Below are positions 1 to 5,920 of a stretch of 7,224 nt of DNA, in pieces. The notes below the pieces were generated by a model. That model was not told where the DNA came from. It made no database searches and saw only the letters and a program-made list of their open reading frames with translations. The position numbers were made by a program, and so were the translations under genes. Numbering within the stretch: position 1 is the first letter of the stretch; every line of letters begins with the position of its first letter. The DNA is from Dehalococcoidia bacterium CG2_30_46_19. Lineage in GTDB: Bacteria > Chloroflexota > Dehalococcoidia > GIF9 > AB-539-J10. The stretch is taken from the NCBI GenBank assembly GCA_001872925.1, contig MNYD01000079.1, positions 1 through 7,224 on the forward strand, read 5' to 3'.

Positions 1-140
1 TAGAAGACCATCCATTCTACTCTCAGTCTCTCACGGGTGGTAAAGCGTAAAAGGTCTGCCACCCCTCTCCAGTGCTCATACCTATTCTCCAGAATAATGG
101 GCTTTCTTTTAAAGAAGTAGAAGCTGGTTGACTTTCTCAT
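1..140 (-). CDS. Partial N-terminus of a probable HTH transposase/integrase (runs off left edge)
   Basis: An open frame begins with ATG at 140-138 and stays open for 46 codons to the window edge. It is preceded by AAGGAG with an 8-nt spacer, a good ribosome-binding site, which supports a real start. The product begins MRKSTSFYFFKRKPI and continues to a segment ending RFTTRERLRVEWMVF. Basic, aromatic-rich N-termini with an 'xRxRLxWMxFY' segment just before a helix-turn-helix are familiar to me from IS481-like/rve-type transposases of uncultured bacteria. The HTH and the DDE catalytic domain would lie outside the window, so this family call is inference. It is transcribed away from the gene at 186 across a 45-bp gap. 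No terminal inverted repeat is seen on this side. It could instead be another DNA-binding protein. Confidence 0.5.
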   Translation of the reverse strand, partial: MRKSTSFYFFKRKPIILENRYEHWRGVADLLRFTTRERLRVEWMVF

Positions 141-185
141 CCTGGTAACTCCTTATGGTAAGTTAATATCATTACTAACCATACC

Positions 186-1307
186 ATGAGTGTTACCCAT
201 GTATCTCAGCCTCCGCATGAAGTACCCGCCGGCTGGAAAAGTTATGAAAATGAAGAAATAGGCATTAGCTTTTATTATCCTGCAGAATGGGGAGAGGTAA
301 CCGATTTTATGGATGGTTTTGCGGATTATTGGGAACTGACGGAGGAAGAGCAAAAGCAGCTTGAAAAGAGTGGAGAATACCTTATTTTTTCGAACCTTGA
401 AGCATGGGGCCCTCATATCAGAGTAACCTCAGTCCAAAAAATAGTAGCTAATCCATCGTTTCCGCTTTTAGGCGTTCTTGGTATGCTTTTGGTCGCAGAC
501 ACAGAATTCGATATTGACCAATTCCCTAAAACCATTGAAAAGATCTCTACAATCCCTGAGATTGAAATAGACGAAGAGTTAAAAGAAGAAATTTTGAATG
601 TATTCATGCTATTTGCAGAGGGACTTCGAGGAGTTGGAGAGGAAACTTTAATTTTAAGTGACTCAGGTACTCTTATAGGAATAGTAGCTAAAGGAGGCGA
701 AGGGTGGGACGTCGGAGCTAGGGACTTCTACGACGCAATCTTAACTGTTCCTTATCAAGATGAGAAATTAATTTATGTTAGTTTTACTTTTGAGGAAGGG
801 AAGGAAAACCAAGAGGAATTGTTTAACAAAATGATAAAAAGTATTCAATTATTGGGAGCAGAAATTGAGCCACTAGAAGATAGGGAAGAATTTGAAGAAA
901 AAGATTTGCTCCCAAAAAGAAGGAAAGATGCGTATAGAATAACAACATTGAACAGGATAGCTCTTCACTTATCGTTTACTTACCGCGGTCATCAGCAGTA
1001 TCCAGGGGAAGCGGGAAGCAATCAATGGGAAGCTTTGGAAAATGCCTTAGTCCCCAAGTATTATGATGAACTTATCCCAATAAAAGGATTGGATCCTTCT
1101 CGCTTTGAATATTGGGTTTCTTCTAATAACCAGAAATATATTCTTAAAGTAACTTTAGATACCCATTTTGAAGAAACCCTAGAAACTCCCACCAATTGTC
1201 CCAATATAAATAATGATATCGATGGGTTTCCTTTAGGAGAAGGGATGGTTGATTGCGGAATTCAAGGACCAGATGAAAGAGAGTATTGCATCGGATGTGG
1301 TTTCTAA
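186..1307 (+). CDS. PsbP-like/lipoprotein-type domain fused to a pilin-like globular domain, no signal peptide
   Basis: The 373-residue product has two visible parts. Residues about 15-225 begin with GWKSYENEEIGISFYYPAEW, the opening strand of PsbP-like/DUF1795-like extracytoplasmic domains often found on lipoproteins, and close with a typical 'MIKSIQLL' helix. An acidic linker (about 226-243) follows. Residues 244-373 resemble the globular half of type IV pilins/pseudopilins: RRKDAYRITTLNRIALHLSF, then QYP, a 'LVPKYYDELIP' segment, 'WVSSNNQKYILKVTL', and a Cys-rich end. The protein's only cysteines are 338, 357, 368 and 371, which suggests disulfides or metal binding. Both parts belong to secreted proteins, yet the protein starts without a signal peptide or membrane helix. 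The frame is closed by TAA at 159-161, no ATG, GTG or TTG codon lies between, and no clear ribosome-binding site precedes 186. Either the 5' end was lost near the adjacent transposase-like gene or the start is misjudged. Domain names are from memory of the families; the function is unknown. Confidence 0.7.
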   Translation: MSVTHVSQPPHEVPAGWKSYENEEIGISFYYPAEWGEVTDFMDGFADYWELTEEEQKQLEKSGEYLIFSNLEAWGPHIRVTSVQKIVANPSFPLLGVLGMLLVADTEFDIDQFPKTIEKISTIPEIEIDEELKEEILNVFMLFAEGLRGVGEETLILSDSGTLIGIVAKGGEGWDVGARDFYDAILTVPYQDEKLIYVSFTFEEGKENQEELFNKMIKSIQLLGAEIEPLEDREEFEEKDLLPKRRKDAYRITTLNRIALHLSFTYRGHQQYPGEAGSNQWEALENALVPKYYDELIPIKGLDPSRFEYWVSSNNQKYILKVTLDTHFEETLETPTNCPNINNDIDGFPLGEGMVDCGIQGPDEREYCIGCGF

Positions 1308-1353
1308 TAACCAAATGTTTTCTACCTCTCGGTTTACTAAATAATTATTTTTC

Positions 1354-2346
1354 TTATCCAACCCTCTCTAACTCAGAAAGTATTCCCTCTTCTTCATCGG
1401 CAATCTCAAAAAGCAATTTTTGAATATCACCAACCTTCCCGCCATTGGGAATATCTTTGACTAAATGAGCTACTTCTGTCCACCTCCTTCCTACCTGCTC
1501 ATATTTATCCCCTAAGGACTTTAGCTCATCGCTTTTAATGAGGTCGCTCGCCTCCCTCAAAAACCTCGAGAACAGGTAGCGAAAACAACCACCACCACTG
1601 CCGTCCTCCTCCAGATAAACATATGTAAATTTATAGCCCCAGCCAAATTCTTGAGGCGGATATTCCTCAGGCCACATGACAATCTCATCGCCAAAATGGC
1701 GAATGCCTTTTATGCCCAGATTTTTTATCGGTGGATTTAACATGGAATCCGCCGTCTTTACAATCGCCCTTTCAATTGCCTTATTAAGTGGACTTAGCTT
1801 GAGAGGGAATTTAAACTCGAGCCACATATTCTGTGCGGGAAAGGGACCAAATTTGGATGCTCTTGCCTCCTCAAGCTCACCAAGCGTTGCAATCTGCAAT
1901 TTTTGATACTGAGTATCGGCAATGTAGGCAATGCCTCTTTCCTCATCTAAACCAGCAACAACCACAGTATGTGCGCCAAAGTGGGCTTCTTTTGATAGCT
2001 TAAGATACTTTAAATAAGGCATATCGACATGAATTGCTACAGGAATACCACTGCCTATCAGTTCTTTTAACGATTGATACGCTTTTCTTCTGCTTGATGT
2101 CACGTGTATCTCTAAACCCACACCAAGGTTATCACACAGATTTCTATCCAAATCATTTATTCGTCCGCCGACAAAGGGAAATTTCATCCACTCCGTCTTC
2201 CAATAGATAAAACCCAGAGCGCTACCAAGCCCGAAAATCATTGGCTCAGTGAAGTTAAACCCGTAAAATTCATAGATATTTCTCAGCGCAGTGGATTCGC
2301 AATGCACCCCAGGTCGGTGGATAAAGTCTTTGATAAGCTTCTTCAC
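1354..2346 (-). CDS. BtrH-type acyltransferase/peptidase-like protein (BtrH_N + DUF4872)
   Basis: The 330-residue product matches my recollection of the family with a butirosin biosynthesis protein H N-terminal domain (papain-like fold) followed by DUF4872. The N-terminal domain (about 10-150) shows a plausible Cys-His-Asp triad: C16 in GVHCESTALRNI, H126 in HFGAHTVVVAGLD, and D144 in YIADTQ. The C-terminal domain covers about 160-328. BtrH itself moves a protected aminoacyl group from a carrier protein onto an aminoglycoside; most family members are uncharacterised, so acyl transfer or amide hydrolysis is inferred. The start is GTG at 2346, with GGTGAT 3 nt upstream as the likely Shine-Dalgarno sequence. 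It is the last gene of a minus-strand run, 27 bp after the acetyltransferase. No carrier protein or aminoglycoside gene is visible. It is cytoplasmic, with no signal peptide. Confidence 0.8.
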   Translation of the reverse strand: MKKLIKDFIHRPGVHCESTALRNIYEFYGFNFTEPMIFGLGSALGFIYWKTEWMKFPFVGGRINDLDRNLCDNLGVGLEIHVTSSRRKAYQSLKELIGSGIPVAIHVDMPYLKYLKLSKEAHFGAHTVVVAGLDEERGIAYIADTQYQKLQIATLGELEEARASKFGPFPAQNMWLEFKFPLKLSPLNKAIERAIVKTADSMLNPPIKNLGIKGIRHFGDEIVMWPEEYPPQEFGWGYKFTYVYLEEDGSGGGCFRYLFSRFLREASDLIKSDELKSLGDKYEQVGRRWTEVAHLVKDIPNGGKVGDIQKLLFEIADEEEGILSELERVG

Positions 2347-2373
2347 CTTATCACCATTATAAACCTTTGTATT

Positions 2374-2880
2374 TTAAGGGTGTTGCCGGGCATCAAACCA
2401 CTTCTGGTCGGCAAGAACCACAGAGGTCTCGACCTGACGTTCAGGGATTGACCAGTATTTTCTCAACAACCGTTCTTTCTCTTCCCAGGAAACCAACCGA
2501 AAACCATGGTCTTCATAGAAACGAATTGCCCACAGGGCATCTGCCCAGGTGCCGACTAACAGCGGGCGAGTCGCCTGCTGACGAAGAGAGGATAGTAATT
2601 TCCCCCCCATGCCCTGATTTCGTTTAGCCGCGCGAACATAGGCATGTCTGATGAGGGTCACATCTTGAAGATGTTGAATGCCCATCACGCCAACCAGTTG
2701 GCCATCCTGCTCATATCCCCAGAACACAACACCCTGGTCTATCTCGTGCTGAAGCTCATCTTTAGACATATAAGGCTCTTCCCAGCGGTCTCCGGGGATG
2801 ACTCCCTTGTACGCTTCGGCGGCATCATTGATAATGGAGTAGATTAGCTCAACCTCGCTGTTATCGCATTGACGAATCAT
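2374..2880 (-). CDS. GNAT family N-acetyltransferase
   Basis: GNAT enzymes transfer an acetyl group from acetyl-CoA to an amine. In the 168-residue product, strand-helix elements of the fold can be followed: MIRQCDNSEVELIYSIIND at the N-terminus, a central 'GVMGIQHLQDVTLIRHAYV' strand pair, the acetyl-CoA pyrophosphate-binding loop RNQGMG (87-92), and 'WAIRFYEDHGFRLV' (motif B, 117-130). It ends with a family-specific tail, RQVETSVVLADQKWFD. I place the start at ATG 2880 because family members begin 'MIRxC'. A TTG at 2898 would add six residues but has no ribosome-binding site. The AAGAAGG before ATG 2880 is only 2 nt away, which is short. It lies between the flavodoxin-like gene (39-bp gap) and the BtrH-like gene (27 bp), so co-transcription is likely. 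The substrate is unknown. Confidence 0.88.
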   Translation of the reverse strand: MIRQCDNSEVELIYSIINDAAEAYKGVIPGDRWEEPYMSKDELQHEIDQGVVFWGYEQDGQLVGVMGIQHLQDVTLIRHAYVRAAKRNQGMGGKLLSSLRQQATRPLLVGTWADALWAIRFYEDHGFRLVSWEEKERLLRKYWSIPERQVETSVVLADQKWFDARQHP

Positions 2881-2919
2881 GACCTTCTTGGGTGTCAAAA
2901 GCGAATGGCGTATCGCGTC

Positions 2920-3642
2920 TTACTTCTTCAGCGCATCCAACGCTCGCTGGAATGTCTCATTGGCAGCCCGTACATATAGCTCCAACGGCACAAGTTCGCG
3001 GCTGACAATATTGAGAGTCTCGATAGACATCTTCCCATCCCGCACCAGTTGACGACCAGCATCCTTCGCCGCATCAAAGATATCATCCAATGGCCTACCA
3101 AGCTTCATCATGGGCCTCAATGCCTCTCCGTGGGGACGCAGCAGCGCTCCGGCAAATTCCATGGTTGCGTTCTTGCAAAAGGCTTTCGTATGAACCAGCA
3201 GCGGGTCGAAATTGTCCATCTCCCAGAAGCCACAGTTAGACACCAGCACCACCTTGCCACGCTTGTGCCCATCACGCACCAGGTGACGACAGTGACCATC
3301 CCGTAGCTTGAAAAACGGCTGCACCAGCGGAACTATTCGGTCCAGCAGGTTCTTCATCGGACCTGTGATTCCATCTACGTAGACCGGAGTGCCAAACACG
3401 TAAATATCAGCCTCACGTAACTTTGGATAGAGCATCTGCATGTCGTCTTTCTGCCAGCACTGGCCAGGTGTCTTGAGCCAGCAGGTAAATCCGCCGTGGC
3501 AGGGGTTGATTTTAAGCTTTCTGGTATAAAAGAGCTCGACCTCCGCTCCCGCCTCCTTCATCCCCTCAAGGAAGGGATTTAAGATAAGGGCTGTGTTGCC
3601 CTTGTCCATCCTGGGACTGCCGTTAAACGCCAGTACTTTCAT
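2920..3642 (-). CDS. Flavodoxin-like NAD(P)H-dependent FMN reductase family protein
   Basis: The 240-residue product has the flavodoxin-like fold of NADPH-dependent FMN reductases and iron-sulfur flavoproteins. The FMN-phosphate loop is GSPRMDKGNT (8-17). The second flavin-contact loop is GTPVYVDGITGPMKNLLDR (84-102). Between them lies the segment where iron-sulfur flavoproteins carry a compact cysteine motif: here INPCHGGFTCWLKTPGQC, with C48, C54 and C62. Relatives usually read CxGCxxCW, so Gly51 replaces one cysteine, and a [4Fe-4S] cluster is doubtful. The likely role is two-electron reduction by FMN in the cytoplasm; the substrate is unknown. The start is ATG 3642 with a strong AAGGAGG 5 nt upstream, the best ribosome-binding site of this operon. 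It follows the methyltransferase by 70 bp and precedes the acetyltransferase. Confidence 0.88.
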   Translation of the reverse strand: MKVLAFNGSPRMDKGNTALILNPFLEGMKEAGAEVELFYTRKLKINPCHGGFTCWLKTPGQCWQKDDMQMLYPKLREADIYVFGTPVYVDGITGPMKNLLDRIVPLVQPFFKLRDGHCRHLVRDGHKRGKVVLVSNCGFWEMDNFDPLLVHTKAFCKNATMEFAGALLRPHGEALRPMMKLGRPLDDIFDAAKDAGRQLVRDGKMSIETLNIVSRELVPLELYVRAANETFQRALDALKK

Positions 3643-3712
3643 ATTCTCCTCCTTGGTGCATCAGTGTCCTTTAACCTTGTATCCTTTCCTGAACCGCTTT
3701 GCTTGTTAATTC

Positions 3713-4357
3713 TCAAACTTGTGTTGTCATTTTCACCGCCCTGACCACAACGAATGACCCTTCCCCGTAGCCCTCCCTCACCAACTCAATGCCCTCCATT
3801 TCCGCTAGATTATGGAAAATCGTTTGGCTAAAATCAAAGCCGTTGAACTTTGCCTTCTTCAAACATGAAACAACCTCATCCACGGAATAAAATGTAGCTA
3901 TCTTGTAAAACACACTTTCATATTTATGTTGCTGATACAACTGCCCAACAGGGCTGTCTTTATCAATGAATCCTATTATCAGGCATCCATCAGGTTTTAA
4001 TATCCGGTATGCCTCGTTAAATGCCACTTCTACATTATCTAAAAAACAAATTGTGGTGACCATTAGAGCAAAGTCGAACTGCAAGTTACGGAAAGGGAGG
4101 CTTTCAGCTACGCCACCGATAACTTCAATCCCTCTCCGTAGGGCTATTTGCATCATTTTGCTTGATGGTTCGATTCCAAGCTTGATTCCCAAAGGCACAG
4201 CAAAGCGACCACTCCCAACACCAATTTCGAGACCATTTCCACCCTGGGGCAATAACTTCCTTATCGCTTGAAGCTCCGACTCGTAGGCGAATTTGTGTTT
4301 ATCAAACCACTGTTCATACCGGAGCGGGTGCTTTTCAAACGGCTCAATTCTTGCCAT
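3713..4357 (-). CDS. Class I SAM-dependent methyltransferase (Methyltransf_11 type)
   Basis: The 214-residue product has the Rossmann methyltransferase core. Motif I is LEIGVGSGRF (43-52), which binds SAM. An acidic residue at the end of strand 2 (E63 in GIEPS) contacts the ribose, AESLPF (84-89) matches the adenine-contact loop, and motif IV is FDFALMVTTICFLDN. The post-core element is AYRILKPDGCLIIGF (117-130). The N-terminal helix, IEPFEKHPLRYEQWFDKH, is typical of small-molecule or menaquinone/UbiE-like methyltransferases in bacteria and archaea. The substrate is not determinable. The start is ATG 4357, preceded by a modest AGGGA. It heads the four-gene minus-strand run, with a possible promoter just upstream. 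Before the MITE-like insertion at 4419 it would have been divergent from the HAD gene across only about 52 bp. Confidence 0.9.
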   Translation of the reverse strand: MARIEPFEKHPLRYEQWFDKHKFAYESELQAIRKLLPQGGNGLEIGVGSGRFAVPLGIKLGIEPSSKMMQIALRRGIEVIGGVAESLPFRNLQFDFALMVTTICFLDNVEVAFNEAYRILKPDGCLIIGFIDKDSPVGQLYQQHKYESVFYKIATFYSVDEVVSCLKKAKFNGFDFSQTIFHNLAEMEGIELVREGYGEGSFVVVRAVKMTTQV

Positions 4358-4377
4358 ATTACATCCCTGAGCATAAA

Positions 4378-4408
4378 ATAATACTCTTTGCGAGGCTTGT
4401 TACGCCAA
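4378..4408 (-). promoter_or_regulatory. Possible sigma70-type promoter for the methyltransferase operon
   Basis: On the minus strand, TTGGCG (4408-4403) and TATTAT (4383-4378) are separated by 19 nt, leading to a leader of about 15-20 nt before ATG 4357. The -10 matches consensus at 5 of 6, but the spacer is long, so support is weak. The -35 box touches the flank of the mobile element that begins at 4419. Confidence 0.3.
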
Positions 4409-4419
4409 TATGATTAAAG
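4409..4419 (+). repeat. Left copy of 11-bp direct repeat (target-site duplication of element 1)
   Basis: TATGATTAAAG here is repeated exactly at 4582-4592 on the other side of the hairpin-rich element. The right copy contains the start codon and first codons of the HAD gene (ATG ATT AAA G). The left copy is therefore best read as the duplicated target. The terminal repeat of the element begins with GAG, so 1-3 bp at the inner edge may belong to the element, and the true duplication is 8-11 bp. Confidence 0.75.
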
Positions 4420-4582
4420 AGATTGTTCAGCAACCCATCCCCCTGACTCCCCTCCCTTAGCAAGGGAAGGGGGTTTAACGCCCCCGTGTAGGTAAGAGAG
4501 AGGTGAAACCCTCTCTATAAATCTCTTCCCCCTCTCCTTTGAAGGAGAGGGGGATAAAGAGGGTGAGGTTAGTAAACACTCT
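4419..4582. mobile_element. MITE-like non-autonomous element, copy 1 (about 162-165 bp)
   Basis: The element has imperfect terminal inverted repeats: GAGATTGTTCAGCAACC on the left and, read inward from the right, AGAGTGTTTACTAACC. It is flanked by an 11-bp direct repeat. The interior is almost all hairpins: a C-rich/G-rich stem around CCCTTAGCAAGGG (about 4449-4473), AGAGAGG/CCTCTCT (4497-4516), and a perfect 12-bp stem with the two-base loop TG (4528-4553). It encodes no protein. The same ends and both main hairpins recur in inverted overall order at 6560-6821, which shows a dispersed family. A transposase supplied elsewhere in the genome is inferred. The stems lack a following T-tract, so they are not obvious terminators. 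The element sits entirely in the 5' leader of the HAD gene. Confidence 0.75.
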
Positions 4583-4592
4583 ATGATTAAAG
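4582..4592 (+). repeat. Right copy of 11-bp direct repeat, spanning the HAD start codon
   Basis: TATGATTAAAG is identical to 4409-4419. It includes the HAD start ATG at 4583-4585, so the duplication rebuilt the coding sequence while placing the element directly against it. Confidence 0.75.
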
Positions 4593-5284
4593 CGGTTTGT
4601 TTTGATTTACACGAAACTTTAGCGCACTATCAGCCTCCTCGCGAAGAGGTATATAGCAGAGCCTGTCATGAGCTTGGCCTTGAGGTATCTCCTGAGGCAC
4701 TCCTTAAATCCCTTCCCCAGGCTGATGTCTGGTGGCGGGAGGAAAATTATCGTTCTCCAATAGGTAAAAGACCACCAAAGGAAAGAAATGCCGCCTATAT
4801 TGAATATGGGCTCACAGCCTTAAGAGGAGCTGGTCTGGAGGTTAGCCGCGACATCGTGACTCAAATACTAATGAAGATATTCCCGGATGGCTTGAATTTC
4901 GAGCTTTATGATGATGCCCTGCCCACCTTAAAATTGCTCAAGGAACGCAACCTCATTCTGGGAATAATATCCAATGTCGGACAGGATACTACCTCAATAT
5001 GCCAGAATTTAGGGCTACAACCTTATCTTGATTTCCAGGTAACTTCTTTTGAAGTAGGCTGTGACAAACCACATCCCGGGATATTTTTAGCGGCGTTGGA
5101 AAGGGCTCAGGTTAACGCTGAAGAAGCAATATATGTCGGTGACCAATATGATTTAGATGTCGTTGGTGCCCGCGGCGTTGGTATGAAAGCAGTGCTTATT
5201 GACCGTAATGACTCCTTCCCCGAAATTACCGATTGCCCCCGAATTCACCGCTTGACGGAAATCGTGGAATATCTCCTACCTTGA
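4583..5284 (+). CDS. HAD superfamily hydrolase with a DxHxT nucleophile motif
   Basis: The 233-residue product has all four HAD motifs: motif I FDLHETL with nucleophile D8, motif II S130 in GIISNVG, motif III K162 in CDKPHPGIF, and motif IV GDQYDLD (D187, D192). A helical C1-type cap lies between motifs I and II (about 15-105). Classical phosphatases have DxDxT; here the general acid/base Asp at position 10 is His. Dehalogenase-like and many uncharacterised HADs also vary here, so phosphatase activity should not be assumed. The start is ATG 4583, the only sensible choice because motif I begins at residue 7. No Shine-Dalgarno sequence is correctly placed: GGTGAGG ends 14 nt upstream and belongs to the inserted element. 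The 3' end overlaps the convergent exonuclease gene by 9 bp. Confidence 0.9.
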   Translation: MIKAVCFDLHETLAHYQPPREEVYSRACHELGLEVSPEALLKSLPQADVWWREENYRSPIGKRPPKERNAAYIEYGLTALRGAGLEVSRDIVTQILMKIFPDGLNFELYDDALPTLKLLKERNLILGIISNVGQDTTSICQNLGLQPYLDFQVTSFEVGCDKPHPGIFLAALERAQVNAEEAIYVGDQYDLDVVGARGVGMKAVLIDRNDSFPEITDCPRIHRLTEIVEYLLP

Positions 5285-5779
5285 TTTCAGGAACAGCCTC
5301 TCCCTCAGAGCTTTCAAATTTACTACATCCTCTTTATTATATTCCAACAGCAAAGCCAGAGCATTCTGGTCGTGGTCGATTTTATATCTCCACCACATCT
5401 CTATCGCATCCACTCCATGGATGCCTTGTAGCTGCCTGGGAATGCCCAGTTGTTGCTCCACTCCCTTAAGACCTCCATATAGATTGTTATCCCAGCAGTC
5501 ATACATGAGGTCATGATGCTGAAACCTAATCTCAAGGTCTGTGCCCAGAGCAGCATAAATGAAAGGAAAATCGAATCTGCTGCCATTATAGGTATAAATC
5601 GTATTCACGCCCTCAAGGGTTTTGAGAAGGTTATCGCGGGTTACTTCCTCGTCCACCAATTGAATAACCTCGCCAACAATGCCATCACAGCGATAAATGC
5701 CGATCACGGTTATGGCATCAAAAAAGTAAGATAACCCGGTGGTCTCAATATCAAGGTAAGCCTCGAGTGATCTCTTCAT
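5276..5779 (-). CDS. RNase H-like DEDDy 3'-5' exonuclease, YprB/RNase_H_2 type
   Basis: The 167-residue product is a stand-alone RNase_H_2 (YprB-like) domain. The exonuclease residues are visible: YLDIETTGL (D10, E12), YNGSRFDFPFI (N65, D70), HHDLMYDCW (D90), and YNKEDVVNL with the YX3D signature (Y147, D151). These bind two metal ions and cut nucleic acid from the 3' end in the DEDDy family. The segment LGIPRQLQGIHGVDAIEMWW matches the conserved linker of the family. B. subtilis YprB is longer, with a C-terminal TPR region that is absent here; short versions are common. The start is ATG 5779 with a weak AAGGGCG upstream. A good promoter lies about 90 bp upstream. Convergent overlap with the HAD gene makes antisense interference at the ends possible. 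The role in RNA or DNA processing is unknown. Confidence 0.88.
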   Translation of the reverse strand: MKRSLEAYLDIETTGLSYFFDAITVIGIYRCDGIVGEVIQLVDEEVTRDNLLKTLEGVNTIYTYNGSRFDFPFIYAALGTDLEIRFQHHDLMYDCWDNNLYGGLKGVEQQLGIPRQLQGIHGVDAIEMWWRYKIDHDQNALALLLEYNKEDVVNLKALRERLFLKSR

Positions 5780-5869
5780 AGTTTGCGCCCTTGCCTTTAC
5801 TCACCACAACACAACCCACTGCATACCCTCTTGCCTTTAGACAATCCTCAAGGCATCGAACTTGAAGAC

Positions 5870-5895
5870 ATTATAACACAAGAGTTAAGAATCAA
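5870..5895 (-). promoter_or_regulatory. Extended -10 promoter for the exonuclease gene
   Basis: On the minus strand, TGTTATAAT (5878-5870) is a perfect extended -10 (TGn + TATAAT). A TTGATT (5895-5890) lies 14 nt further upstream, too close for a standard -35 but not required with an extended -10. Transcription would start near 5863 and give a leader of about 85 nt, in which the decamer TAAAGGCAAG occurs twice (5839-5830 and 5799-5790, minus strand). Confidence 0.5.
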
Positions 5896-5920
5896 GGCTT
5901 GTAGAAGGCAGACAAAATTT

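Noticed and set aside
153..416. Minus-strand 87-codon frame with a hydrophobic stretch (FKLLLLFLRQF)
   Set aside because: It is antisense to the gene at 186, and its 3' end runs into the ribosome-binding region of the transposase-like gene. The hydrophobic residues come from reading GAA/AAA-rich codons in reverse.
1308..1353. Bidirectional terminator between the convergent genes at 1307 and 1354
   Set aside because: Only a five-base AACC/GGTT pairing with a long loop is visible. The AT-rich run alone does not support a terminator.
2644..2847. Plus-strand open frames inside the minus-strand operon (for example 2367-2627, 2644-2847, 3049-3306, 3966-4271)
   Set aside because: They lie opposite genes with clear family motifs, lack ribosome-binding sites, and their products show no recognisable domain.
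4528..4553. Perfect 12-bp stem as an intrinsic terminator
   Set aside because: The stem is followed by ATAAAGAGGG on the plus strand and GAAGAG on the minus strand. Neither is a T-tract, and the same stem recurs in the other mobile copy.
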